In this document: one piece after another, positions 24,408 to 32,359 of the stretch
Numbering within the stretch: the stretch's first letter is position 1
Layout of the letters: each line of letters opens with the position of its first letter
Assembly (NCBI GenBank): GCA_964368495.1
Contig: CAYJAJ010000017.1
Location: forward strand, 1 to 32,359
Source of the DNA: CALVGQ01 sp964368495
Lineage (GTDB): Bacteria; Bacillota_I; Bacilli_A; Erysipelotrichales; Erysipelotrichaceae
Direction of reading: 5' to 3'
Length of the DNA: 32,359 nt
The notes under the pieces: generated by a model
What the model was told of the DNA's origin: nothing
Seen by the model: only the letters and a program-made list of their open reading frames with translations
The model's database searches: none
Position numbers and translations under genes: made by a program

Positions 24408-25259
24408 TTATTCTTTTGCGAAAATAAAAAACCCATTTAAAGCTATTATCCACAGAAATAAGTAGACAAAAATTTCATTCGAACTTAATGCATGATTAAA
24501 TATTTCAATATCCATTTTAAACATATCTATTATTGCTTGTTTTGCTTCAACTGGATAAGGTTTACAAAGCTGTGTTAATGATTCATTTGTAAAAATTTTT
24601 CTAAAAAGTGAAGTTATTGTACTAATTGGAAACACAAAAATTCCATTTTGTATCGTTTCTGGATAATACCCAATCGGAATATAAACACCTGACAAAAAAC
24701 CTAGCATGACGCCAAATAAATTACCAAAGCTTGCAAATGTAGTCATTTTTTTAAACATATATGAAAAGGCAATTAACATGCATGAACTAATATATGAAGA
24801 AAGAAAAATACAACCCAAACACTTTAAAATGAAACTTAGTGTGTACAAACTTTCATACATTGAATAAAACAAACATAACGCAAGTAACATCGTAATTGTC
24901 GTTGCGACAAATGAAATAAGTGTCGACGCTAATACATAGGATTGTATTCTTTCAAAGTTAGATATAGGAGCTACTTGAAAGTCAAAAGAAACCCCTGACT
25001 CTTTATCCTTTACTAACACAGAAGCCATAGGCAAGCAAGTCGTAGCACTAATGACAATTAATAAACCACTCACCATTAAAAAATCTACAAATTGTTCAGT
25101 GTATTCACTAACAACTTGTACATCCTCAATGGCAACAATAGTAAAATCCCGAATAAATAAAAAATATAATGACAAAATCACAACTACAGAAATTGCACAG
25201 ATAAGCCAATTTACAGGGTCTTGGTAAAATAATTTAAAGTGTCTTGAGATTAATTTCAT
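24408..25259 (-). CDS. ABC-2 type transporter permease
   Basis: A 283-residue membrane protein with six hydrophobic segments (about 16-35, 60-80, 110-133, 138-160, 175-200, 258-280) and a large loop before the last. The layout and SGVYIPIGYYPETIQNGIFVFP match ABC-2 exporter permeases of drug, antibiotic or polymer export systems. It lies 10 nt after the end of the ATP-binding gene, and the two form a single exporter. Substrate unknown. Confidence 0.88.
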   Translation of the reverse strand: MKLISRHFKLFYQDPVNWLICAISVVVILSLYFLFIRDFTIVAIEDVQVVSEYTEQFVDFLMVSGLLIVISATTCLPMASVLVKDKESGVSFDFQVAPISNFERIQSYVLASTLISFVATTITMLLALCLFYSMYESLYTLSFILKCLGCIFLSSYISSCMLIAFSYMFKKMTTFASFGNLFGVMLGFLSGVYIPIGYYPETIQNGIFVFPISTITSLFRKIFTNESLTQLCKPYPVEAKQAIIDMFKMDIEIFNHALSSNEIFVYLFLWIIALNGFFIFAKE

Positions 25260-25269
25260 AAGTTTCCCC

Positions 25270-26105
25270 TTAATTTGAATGTCTTAAAAACACATCTTCT
25301 AGTGATGGANNNNNNNNNNCAAATGATTTCCTAATTTATTTAAAATTGATAGTGCTTCATTGCAGTTTTTCACTGTCATTTGATACTCTTTTTTCTCTTC
25401 TTTAATGTGCAATTGTTTATCACCAAACATTTGCACAAGTGATTGTGGAGTATCTTCTATTATTATTTTTCCTCTGTTTAACATGCAAATTCTATCAGCG
25501 TATTTTGTAGCTTCTTCCATGTAATGAGAGGAAAAAAAGATAGTCAAGTTTTTCTCTTCTTTATATTTGAGCAATTTTTGCCAAACTAAATTTCGAATCT
25601 GAGGATCTAGACCTGTTGTTGGTTCATCAAGAATGATTAATTCAGGCTCATGAATTAATGCTCTAGCAATCATTACTAGCCTTTTTTGTCCACCTGAACA
25701 AGTAATGTATTTTTTCTTTAAAATTTCTTTAAATCCCATCTCATTTGCTAATTCGCGAATTCGTTTTTTCACTATTTTTGATGACATAGAGTAAAGTAAA
25801 CCCCTCGAATATAAATTATCATAAATACTTAAATGATCATCCAGTGTGTTCTCTTGAAATACTATTCCTATTTTATTTTTAAGCATTCTTTGATTCATTA
25901 AAAAATTGACATTATCCAGTGTTACTTTACCACTATTGGGGTAAAGTAAAGTCGATAAAATCTTCATTGTTGTACTTTTTCCCGCCCCATTTGGACCTAA
26001 AAAAGCATAAACTTGCCCTTTGTCTACTTTGAAACTTATATCATTAACCGCTACATACGTATGATATTTTTTAACCAAATTTTCTACTGATATCATATTT
26101 TCCAT
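25270..26105 (-). CDS. ABC transporter ATP-binding protein, interrupted by an assembly gap
   Basis: The ATPase partner of the ABC-2 permease. From the ATG at 26105 (AGGTGA just upstream) it shows Walker A GPNGAGKST (37-45), Q-loop VFQEN, a variant signature CSGGQ instead of LSGGQ, Walker B LIILDEPTTGLD, and the H-loop SSHYMEEA. A longer frame from 26165 lacks a ribosome binding site. Ten N at 25310-25319 cut the 3' end. Past the gap another frame reads PSLEDVFLRHSN then TAA at 25270, the usual end of these ATPases, so the true gene ends there and the gap length must be 2 modulo 3, not 10. Confidence 0.9.
25310..25319. other. Assembly gap (10 N)
   Basis: Ten undetermined bases inside the ABC ATPase gene. 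The flanking frames do not match across ten bases, so this is a placeholder of unknown true length, probably a few codons judging by family length. Confidence 0.97.
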
Positions 26106-26167
26106 AAGATCACCTGTATAAATTATATGTGTATCATTTGTATAATATGATTTAAAACTATCCATCC

Positions 26168-26196
26168 TTGTCTTTTAAGCGTTTTCATTGTACTAT
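26168..26196 (+). promoter_or_regulatory. Sigma-A promoter of the AI-2E-family gene
   Basis: TTGTCT (26168-26173), 17-nt spacer, TACTAT (26191-26196), then AAGGAG 5' of the ATG. It is divergent from the ABC operon within a 113-bp shared region. Confidence 0.75.
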
Positions 26197-26218
26197 TTTT
26201 ATATAAAGGAGATATCCT

Positions 26219-27436
26219 ATGAACTTAGATCAAAAAACAAAAAAACAAATAAAACCTTGGTTAATAATCATGTCATTTTGTGCTTTTTTAGTTTTAATAT
26301 TATTTAATTTAGACCGTATTACTGCATTTATGAGTAAACTTTTAATATTATCTTCTGCATTTATTTACGCAATTATATTTGCCTACATATTAAATTTACC
26401 AATGTCTTGGTTCGAAAAACGATTAAAAACAAATATTTCAAAAAAAAGCTGGTTATACAAAAAAATACGACCTCTTTCAATATTTATTACTGTACTTCTT
26501 GCACTTTTAATTGTCTCGGTTTTATTGAGTATTATCGTACCTCAATTAATTGATAATGCTTTGTTATTATCAAATAACTTAGTCACATATATTGTTAATA
26601 TCGCAGATACAATAAATAATTTGTTGTTACAATTAAATTTTGAGGATGAATTAATTAATATTAATCCAACAACAATCTCTGAATACATAGAATCAATCAC
26701 CGGAGACTGGCAATCAATTTTACAATCCGCAACATCATGGGTTGGTGATGTCAGTGAATTCATTGTTAGAAATGCACTATCTGTAACTGTCGTCGCTGGA
26801 AATATTTTAATGGGGTTTATGATGAGCTTATATTTACTAGGTAGCAAAGAAACCTTAATTCGTCAATCTAGAAAAATCATTGTTGCTACATTTTCAAATG
26901 AAATCACAATTAAAATATTCGATGTTTTCACTAAAGCAAATGAAATCTTCTCCAGCTATATCTCAGGGCAGCTCTTAGAAAATTGTATTCTTGGTTTTTT
27001 AATTTATTTCGGAATGTCAATTTTTCAATTAGGAACAGGTTATGAGGTACTTATTGCTGTTGTCGTTTCAATATTTAGTATAGTTCCTATTGTCGGTGCA
27101 GTATTAGCAATGCTATTTGGATTTTTACTGATACTTGCTACTGATCCAGTTGAAGCCGTTATATTTGTAATTTTCTATCAAATAGTTCAACAAATCGAAA
27201 CTAGTTTAATCTATCCAAATGTAGTTGGTAAATCTGTTGGTCTTCCTGCAATATGGACGCTTCTTTCAATTATTATATTTGGTGGTTTATTTGGTTTTAT
27301 AGGTATGTTAATTGCAGTGCCAACTACTGCATTAATTTACACATTAATTAGAGATTTAGTTCACTGGCGATTAAACGAAAAAAAATGCACTGTTACCGAT
27401 ACTACTTTTACTTATGAAAATGAAAGTGAACAATAA
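26219..27436 (+). CDS. AI-2E / PerM-family membrane protein
   Basis: A 405-residue polytopic protein of the AI-2E (UPF0118) family with about eight membrane segments. The N-terminal pair is followed by an amphipathic region, then FSSYISGQLLENCILGFLIY, IPIVGAVLAM, QIVQQIETSLIYPNVVGKSV and the C-terminal GFIGMLIAVPTTALIYTLIR. Family members have been linked to autoinducer-2 export or Na+/H+ exchange; the sequence does not decide which. The normal start follows AAAGGAGAT. It is probably transcribed with the small membrane gene downstream. Confidence 0.92.
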   Translation: MNLDQKTKKQIKPWLIIMSFCAFLVLILFNLDRITAFMSKLLILSSAFIYAIIFAYILNLPMSWFEKRLKTNISKKSWLYKKIRPLSIFITVLLALLIVSVLLSIIVPQLIDNALLLSNNLVTYIVNIADTINNLLLQLNFEDELININPTTISEYIESITGDWQSILQSATSWVGDVSEFIVRNALSVTVVAGNILMGFMMSLYLLGSKETLIRQSRKIIVATFSNEITIKIFDVFTKANEIFSSYISGQLLENCILGFLIYFGMSIFQLGTGYEVLIAVVVSIFSIVPIVGAVLAMLFGFLLILATDPVEAVIFVIFYQIVQQIETSLIYPNVVGKSVGLPAIWTLLSIIIFGGLFGFIGMLIAVPTTALIYTLIRDLVHWRLNEKKCTVTDTTFTYENESEQ

Positions 27437-27526
27437 ACAGTTAAAGTATCACCACGATGGTCTATATATCACATTCTCTGATAAAGTTTGTTACTTATGT
27501 ATCCTAAGAAAGAAAAGAGGTCAATT

Positions 27527-27946
27527 ATGTTAGGTAATTTTATTTTAATAGTTTTCACCACAATCTATCTAGTTATATTTTGCAAAAAAAACATGACTAT
27601 CAATGGCGTTGCAATTATACAATTGTTAACTCTACTTTCATTATTTTTATTTCAATATAACTACAAGTCAATTTCTTATTTAAGCACAATTGGTATTTTA
27701 TCTTTATGTGCAATACTATGTTTTATTGTGTACAACTATGTATTCATCAAAAGAAACGCTTTTTCTAAATACAACATTATATTTGGAAATTATATATTAT
27801 TATACTTTAGTGTACTTTTAGCATTAGAAACACAACCAAGCATTTTATCAAATTTCGAATTGATATTTATTGGACTAATTTTAATTACAGTCTTTTATCT
27901 AATTAAATACTTCAATCATGTATATCACTTAAAGCATACAAAATAA
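27527..27946 (+). CDS. Unknown membrane protein, about five membrane segments
   Basis: I do not recognise this 139-residue protein. From the ATG at 27527, preceded by AAGAGG, it is almost entirely hydrophobic: segments at about 3-20, 29-47, 53-75, 82-103 and 110-130, with short polar loops and a basic end. A longer frame from a TTG at 27488 lacks a ribosome binding site. It follows the AI-2E-family gene by 90 nt with no terminator between and ends before a strong terminator, so the two are likely co-transcribed. Function unknown. Confidence 0.7.
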   Translation: MLGNFILIVFTTIYLVIFCKKNMTINGVAIIQLLTLLSLFLFQYNYKSISYLSTIGILSLCAILCFIVYNYVFIKRNAFSKYNIIFGNYILLYFSVLLALETQPSILSNFELIFIGLILITVFYLIKYFNHVYHLKHTK

Positions 27947-27963
27947 ACAATGGTTCAGAATTC

Positions 27964-28006
27964 AAAAAAAACTGTTGCTATCCAAATTGATAGTAACAGT
28001 TTTTTT
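27964..28006. terminator. Strong bidirectional terminator shared by converging genes
   Basis: An 18-bp stem (27964-27981/2 with 27989-28006, one G-T wobble) around loop CAAATT, flanked by seven A and seven T. It ends the plus-strand unit (stop 27946) and the minus-strand MurF-type gene (stop 28030). Confidence 0.92.
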
Positions 28007-28029
28007 CTTTATGTCCTTATGTTTCTATT

Positions 28030-29626
28030 TTAATTATTAAATGCATCTGGCAAATCGTTTTCAAGTAAGATTGTATCTTGTGGTGTAGCTAATTTATAAA
28101 CGAGTGCAAATGCTTCATTGATTGTCTTACATATGTGAACATTATTCATGTTGTAGTCGCTTTCCTTTAGTCCTTCAACAATGGCCTTTGTTTGATTAAT
28201 GCCAACTAAGATAACAACATCTGCTTTATNNNNNNNNNNTCAACATACCAAAGCGATGATTTAATTCATCTTGTTTTTCTCCTAAATCAATCATTCCAGG
28301 TGTAACTATAAATCGTTGTCCACTCATCATTTGTAGTACATCAAGGGCCATAGAAGATCCTACTGGATTTGAATTAAACGCATCATCAATAAATGTATAT
28401 CCATTGATTTTTTTCATTTGCAAGCGATGTTCTACTGCTTGCATTTTTTGAATTGCAACTTGCAATTTTGGATAATCAATTCCCATTTCTTTACCTAAAG
28501 CTATTGCAGCCAAAATATTCGTAATATTATGTTCCCCTAACAGGCGTGTTTCAAATGGAACTTTATTTCCTTCTTTATCAACAACAACAAATTTCGTTCC
28601 TTTATTTGTATAGCTAAGTTCTGTTGCACGATAATCCACATCCTCTTCATTAATCCCATACCAAATAATTTTACAACTATTTTTTATTTCATATTCTTTA
28701 ATGTATTGATTATCTTTATTAAGTACCCCAACACCATCACTTGGTAACATTTCAATCATTTTCATCTTTTCGTTAATAATATTATCCATCGTTTTAAATG
28801 TTTGTAAATGTTGAGGACCAATAGATGTCACGATACCATATTGTGGTTTCACGAAATTCATTAAATTTTCAATGTCTTTTACATGATCTGCACCCATTTC
28901 ACAAATAAACACTTCATGAAGAGGTTTTAAATCATTTCTTATAGTAATGGTAATTCCCATCGGTGTATTGAATGAAGCAGGAGTCATTAAACTATAAAAT
29001 TCTTCTGATAAAATTGCTTGAAGAATATTTTTACTTGATGTTTTACCATAACTTCCTGTAATCCCAATGATTTTTGCAGGATGTCCTTTTAATATTTTTT
29101 TTGCCAAACTCATGTAATACTTTTTAATTTGAATTTCAATCGGATCAGTAACTATGATCATTACAAACACTAAAAGCCAATTAATGAACGAAGCTAAAAC
29201 CACAAAAACAGGCCATAAGCCTATCGGAGCATACCAAACACATGGTATTAACCAAATAGCATTCAATAAAGTCATTACAATTATCTGCCTAATTACACGA
29301 AATGTGAATTTTAGAGGCTTTATATATGCTTTGGATTTTTTAATTTCTGAAATAAAACTAACAAATGCACTGATCAAAACAATCCAAACTACTAAAACAA
29401 CTTGTACAGCATCATTTGTTATAAAAAAGGTAATAAGAACAGTAATTGCAGTGATACAATTAATGTAATCCAATTTAAACTTTTTAACTTGCTCAATCTT
29501 CCATTTCTTTAAACGTTCTTTTTCATAGCGATTTTGTTGCAACATGTGCAATATGTGCTTAACTGGTATTGCCATGTATATTGCAAGCACTAATATAAAA
29601 CTAATTTTAATTACTATATCAATCAT
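28030..29626 (-). CDS. murF: MurF-type Mur ligase with an N-terminal membrane domain, interrupted by an assembly gap
   Basis: Adds D-Ala-D-Ala to UDP-MurNAc-tripeptide, if true MurF. Residues 1-160 form about five membrane segments (5-22, 53-70, 74-93, 112-131, 136-159) instead of the usual soluble substrate-binding domain. The central domain follows: IIGITGSYGKTSSKN (P-loop 190-197), TPASFNTPMGI, EMGADHVKDIE, GPQHLQTF, then LLGEHNITNILAAIALG, EHRLQ, and FIDDAFNSNPVGSSMALD, all typical of MurF. Ten N at 28230-28239 break the frame. Beyond it another frame reads KADVVILVGINQTKAI to TILLENDLPDAFNN and TAA at 28030, the standard MurF C-terminus. The start overlaps the hydrolase gene end by 8 nt. 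Confidence 0.88.
28230..28239. other. Assembly gap (10 N)
   Basis: Ten undetermined bases inside the MurF-type gene. The two coding parts are out of frame across ten bases; a true length divisible by 3 would restore the frame. By comparison with MurF only a few residues are missing. Confidence 0.97.
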
Positions 29627-30386
29627 TCAAGTTCACCCTATCCTCTTTTAAAAATACCTCTAAACATCGATTAAATCTTTCCCATTGATTCCAGTATGCA
29701 AAATGATCATCATTTTCAAAAATGGCCAATCCTGCATTTTTCATTTCTTTTTCCATTTGCTTACCCATCCATAATGGTGTGGACTCATCTTTTTCTCCCC
29801 ACACTAACAACACAGGCATAGCGATTTGTGATAAAACTCTGCTCACATCGCTATTCACAATTTTAACAAGGGTTTCTCTCATTACACCACTGCTTTGTTT
29901 ATAATCTGTGCTACCAAATTTACTTTTAACTTGATCTTGGTAACGATTTAAAAATGGCAACTTAAATATGTTCTTTAAGAATTTATAAGTGTATGTTCGG
30001 ATATACCACATTTTTGATTTTTTTGGTCGAATGCCTGCAGCACCTGTAAGAATCATTTTATGAACTGGGTTGCTTGCGGCATAAAGTATAGCAACACGAC
30101 AACCAAAAGAATGTCCAATCAAGATTGGATTTTCAATCTTTAATTCAATTAATAACTCTTTAAAAAAATCAACGTAATCTTCTAATCCCCAACTGATATG
30201 TGGTTCATCTGATTTTGAAAAACCAGGAAAATCAAAAGAAGTTACTCTGAATCCATTTTGTAAATATTCAGAAATCATTTGCATCATTTCTAAGTTTTGT
30301 CCCCAACCATGCATACAAACAACATCTTTACCACTGCCTGTTTGTGTATAATTTATATTTAACCCTTTTATAGTAATAGTCGACAT
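29619..30386 (-). CDS. Alpha/beta-hydrolase
   Basis: A 255-residue cytosolic hydrolase. The oxyanion stretch is CMHGWGQN, the nucleophile elbow GHSFG has Ser93, Asp200 is in VWGEKDESTPL and His228 in ENDDHFAYW: a full catalytic triad. A longer frame opens at 30542 with a hydrophobic leader, but it spans the promoter, and GGAGG lies 5 nt before the ATG at 30386. The substrate is unknown. It precedes and overlaps the MurF-type gene, a pairing that suggests envelope metabolism without proving it. Confidence 0.9.
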   Translation of the reverse strand: MSTITIKGLNINYTQTGSGKDVVCMHGWGQNLEMMQMISEYLQNGFRVTSFDFPGFSKSDEPHISWGLEDYVDFFKELLIELKIENPILIGHSFGCRVAILYAASNPVHKMILTGAAGIRPKKSKMWYIRTYTYKFLKNIFKLPFLNRYQDQVKSKFGSTDYKQSSGVMRETLVKIVNSDVSRVLSQIAMPVLLVWGEKDESTPLWMGKQMEKEMKNAGLAIFENDDHFAYWNQWERFNRCLEVFLKEDRVNLND

Positions 30387-30405
30387 AAGCGCCTCCAATA
30401 TAAGT

Positions 30406-30434
30406 ATTATATGCAATTTATCTTCACTTGAAAA
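30406..30434 (-). promoter_or_regulatory. Sigma-A promoter of the hydrolase-murF operon
   Basis: Minus strand TTTTCA (30434-30429), 17-nt spacer, TATAAT (30411-30406), 20 nt before the chosen start. It supports the ATG at 30386 over the upstream one. Confidence 0.65.
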
Positions 30435-30462
30435 GAAAAAGAGCAATAAATAAAATAAGATA

Positions 30463-30491
30463 TTGCAAAATAATAAGAAAAGGAATACTAT
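30463..30491 (+). promoter_or_regulatory. Sigma-A promoter of the unknown-NfeD-SPFH operon
   Basis: TTGCAA (30463-30468), 17-nt spacer, TACTAT (30486-30491), 26 nt before the first start codon. It lies back to back with the hydrolase promoter, whose -35 is 28 bp away. Confidence 0.65.
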
Positions 30492-30516
30492 TAAGGTATA
30501 GAAAGGACTGATAAGC

Positions 30517-30897
30517 ATGTTTAATTGGATTGACGGTAACAATTATTCTGGTGTTGCTACACTCTATCCTAACAACTTCACTTTAAATAATGTTCTTGCT
30601 CATAATTTTAAAGATAACAGATGGTGTTGCATTGGTATTAATGATCAAACAAAACAAGTTGCAATTAAGCCAGTATCTAAACGTGAAGTTGATCTTGAGT
30701 TGGTTCCATTGAAGCAACTGCATAAAGTTTCAATAGGAAAAGGATACGCTCGCATCAGTAACAAATCTATTATAGATATCATCGCTGTTTTAATAAACAA
30801 AGAATGCAATGGAATTAAGTTCTCTGCACATTTTGATGAAACAGAAAGAATGCTAATTATTGATTTAAATAAACAAATCAATAAAGAATGGGGGTAA
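30517..30897 (+). CDS. Unrecognised 126-residue protein leading the NfeD/SPFH operon
   Basis: I do not recognise the family. The ATG follows AAAGGA by 9 nt. The protein is soluble, with no signal peptide or membrane segment, and looks like two small halves: residues 1-70 with beta-rich patterns (SGVATLYPNNFTLNN, WCCIGINDQTKQVAIKPVSK) and 71-126 (GYARISNKSIIDIIAVLI, then FDETERMLIIDLN). Its stop is 5 nt before the chosen NfeD start, so it is probably co-transcribed with nfeD and the SPFH gene. A regulatory or partner role in that membrane system is inference only. Confidence 0.75.
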   Translation: MFNWIDGNNYSGVATLYPNNFTLNNVLAHNFKDNRWCCIGINDQTKQVAIKPVSKREVDLELVPLKQLHKVSIGKGYARISNKSIIDIIAVLINKECNGIKFSAHFDETERMLIIDLNKQINKEWG

Positions 30898-30902
30898 AAA
30901 CG

Positions 30903-31340
30903 ATGAATATGTTTTACTTTTGGTTATGGTTTGTCATATGTATTGTATCAATCGCACTTGAAGTCGCAACTTCGGCAACCTTAGTTAGTATTTGGTTTGC
31001 ATTAGGTGCAGCATTTGCATTAGGTGCTTTGATGTTAAATTTAAGCTTTACTGTTCAAATTATTGTCTTTTTTGCAGTTTCAATATTATTATTTTTTACA
31101 ATTCGACCATTATTTATAAAATCAATGCGTGGTAACACAGTAGCCACAAACGCTGATCGAATTATTTCTGAAAGAACTACTCTATTAAAAGAGATTAGCC
31201 AAGATAAGCTTGGAGAACTAAAAATCAATGGTTTAATTTGGAATGCTGTTTCAGTTGACGAAAAACCAATCAATGAAGGGGCATTAGTAGAAATCTTAGC
31301 CATAGAGGGTTCTAAATTAATTGTTAAAAAAATTAACTAG
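30903..31340 (+). CDS. NfeD-family membrane protein
   Basis: A 145-residue protein of the short NfeD type: two or three membrane segments in the first 75 residues (FYFWLWFVICIVSIALEVA, LVSIWFALGAAFALGALML, and IIVFFAVSILLFFTIRPL), then a soluble OB-fold domain ending LVEILAIEGSKLIVKKI. NfeD proteins are nearly always encoded beside SPFH proteins and bind them in the membrane. An ATG at 30888 overlaps the upstream gene without a ribosome binding site; the ATG at 30903 follows GGGGG by 9 nt and is chosen. The SPFH gene starts 12 nt downstream. Confidence 0.9.
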   Translation: MNMFYFWLWFVICIVSIALEVATSATLVSIWFALGAAFALGALMLNLSFTVQIIVFFAVSILLFFTIRPLFIKSMRGNTVATNADRIISERTTLLKEISQDKLGELKINGLIWNAVSVDEKPINEGALVEILAIEGSKLIVKKIN

Positions 31341-31352
31341 AGGGAGAATTTT

Positions 31353-32252
31353 ATGTTAGAATTTATTATTTTTGTTATTTTATTTATCGCTTTAGCAGGT
31401 TTATTAATTTATACTATTCGTATTGTTCCACAAGGATATGCTTTTGTAATCGAGCGTTTAGGAACTTATAGTACGACTTGGAAAAATGGACCACATATTT
31501 TAATTCCGTTTACTGATCGTATTTCTAACAAAGTAACTTTAAAAGAAATCGTTAAAGATTTCCAACCACAACCAGTTATTACGAAAGATAATGTTACTAT
31601 GATGATTGACACAGTTGTTTATTTTCAAATCACTGATCCTAAATTATACACTTATGGGATTGAAAGACCACTAAGTGCTATTGAAAACTTAACTGCAACA
31701 ACACTTCGTAATATTATTGGAGATTTAGAGTTAGATGAAACTTTAACATCGCGTGATATTATAAATACTAAAATGCGCGCAATTTTGGATGAAGCTACAG
31801 ACCCATGGGGAGTTAAAGTTAGCCGTGTTGAAGTAAAAAATATTATTCCACCTCGTGATATCCAAGATTCTATGGAAAAACAAATGAGAGCTGAGCGTGA
31901 GCGTCGTGAAAAAATACTTCAAGCTGAAGGTGAAAAACGTGCTGCTATTTTAACTGCTGAAGGTGAAAAAGAAGCAACAATTCTTCGTGCAAACGCTAAA
32001 AAAGAAGCAACTATTGCTGAAGCTGAAGGTGAAGCTCGTGCAATGGAAAGAGTTTTTGAAGCACAAGCAAAAGGTATCGCATTAATTAATAGCGCTGATC
32101 CAAGCAAAGCATTCTTAACTATTAAAGGATATGAAGCACTTGAAAAAGTTGCTGATGGACAATCAACTAAATTAATTGTACCAAGTAATCTTCAAGATAT
32201 CGCTGGAACTTTAGCATCACTAAGTGAAATTGTTAAGGATACAAAAAAATAA
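31353..32252 (+). CDS. SPFH/stomatin-like membrane scaffold protein (QmcA type)
   Basis: A 299-residue protein with one N-terminal membrane helix (about 3-21), the SPFH/band 7 domain (about 22-180; VPQGYAFVIERLGTYS, VTMMIDTVVYFQITDP, RVEVKNIIPPRDIQDSM), then an Ala/Glu-rich coiled coil (about 180-235) with repeated AEGEKxA units, and a C-terminal tail. This is the slipin/QmcA architecture, forming membrane microdomain assemblies with NfeD. AGAGGGAGAA lies just upstream. It is last in the operon and is followed by hairpins and a terminator. Confidence 0.95.
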   Translation: MLEFIIFVILFIALAGLLIYTIRIVPQGYAFVIERLGTYSTTWKNGPHILIPFTDRISNKVTLKEIVKDFQPQPVITKDNVTMMIDTVVYFQITDPKLYTYGIERPLSAIENLTATTLRNIIGDLELDETLTSRDIINTKMRAILDEATDPWGVKVSRVEVKNIIPPRDIQDSMEKQMRAERERREKILQAEGEKRAAILTAEGEKEATILRANAKKEATIAEAEGEARAMERVFEAQAKGIALINSADPSKAFLTIKGYEALEKVADGQSTKLIVPSNLQDIAGTLASLSEIVKDTKK

Positions 32253-32319
32253 GCTAAACTAAATTTGAGAATACTGCATGAATAAAGTGAGATCACTTTG
32301 TTAAATATGTAGTTAACAC

Positions 32320-32355
32320 AAAAAGGAATGACATTTATAGAAATCATTCCTTTTT
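32320..32355 (+). terminator. Terminator of the NfeD/SPFH operon
   Basis: AAAAAGGAATGA (32320-32331) and TCATTCCTTTTT (32344-32355) form a perfect 12-bp stem with a 12-nt loop and a T tract. Two smaller dyads precede it: AAAGTG-AGAT-CACTTT near 32284-32299 and GTTAA...TTAAC near 32300-32317. Confidence 0.88.
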
Positions 32356-32359
32356 AATT

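Noticed and set aside
25299..25309. ABC ATPase ending right after the N run
   Set aside because: That stop is in a frame valid only if the gap is exactly ten bases; the standard C-terminus lies in another frame and ends at 25270.
30387..30542. A 52-residue hydrophobic N-terminal extension of the alpha/beta-hydrolase, as if membrane anchored
   Set aside because: It spans the hydrolase promoter and part of the divergent operon's promoter and first gene, and a GGAGG site sits directly before the ATG at 30386.
1..32359. CRISPR arrays, insertion sequences, prophage or integrative elements
   Set aside because: No regularly spaced direct repeats, transposase, integrase or phage structural genes were seen; the window reads as chromosomal.

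Overview
The window is AT-rich Gram-positive (Bacillota) DNA. Signs are strong AGGAGG-type ribosome binding sites, LPxTG proteins with a class C sortase, a FemAB-type aminoacyltransferase, a GlgC/GlgD pair, and TGA used as a stop. An Erysipelotrichia-like host is my best guess, but that is inference from gene style, not a database match. The window is scaffolded draft sequence: two runs of exactly 10 N (25310-25319 and 28230-28239) each interrupt a gene whose two halves lie in different frames.

Layout. 1-3926 (minus): a compact MarR / UvrA-paralogue / RibD_C-type reductase / DUF2200 operon with a sigma-A promoter and two perfect 9+9 operators. 4004-5646 (minus): arsR and an ACR3 arsenite exporter, with a second promoter flanked by two dyads between them. 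5713-9633 (minus): a small pilus locus (choice-of-anchor-A/Cna-B adhesin, SpaA-like backbone pilin, class C sortase). 9761-9938: tRNA-Arg(CCG) and its terminator. 10043-11242 (plus): FemX-like aminoacyltransferase. 11305-13570 (minus): MATE exporter and an RpiR-type regulator. 13574-16969 (minus): pgk-tpiA-eno glycolytic operon. 17045-20972 (minus): glgC-glgD-glgA glycogen synthesis operon with a leader of about 170 nt. 21059-26105 (minus): ABC-2 exporter pair, a solute-binding lipoprotein without an importer, ung and folC. 26168-28006 (plus): AI-2E/PerM-family permease and an unknown membrane protein. 28030-30434 (minus): alpha/beta hydrolase and a MurF-type ligase whose N-terminus is a membrane domain. 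30463-32355 (plus): an unrecognised 126-residue protein, NfeD and an SPFH/stomatin protein.

Most of the window is housekeeping carbon metabolism plus envelope and stress functions. The parts most worth a second look are the MarR-controlled operon with a UvrA paralogue lacking the UvrB-binding domain, the membrane-fused MurF ligase, and the unknown first gene of the NfeD/SPFH operon. I found no CRISPR array, insertion sequence, integrase or phage gene. The longest stretches without a protein gene are 9634-10042 (tRNA, terminator, promoters) and 20785-21058 (glgC leader and promoter).
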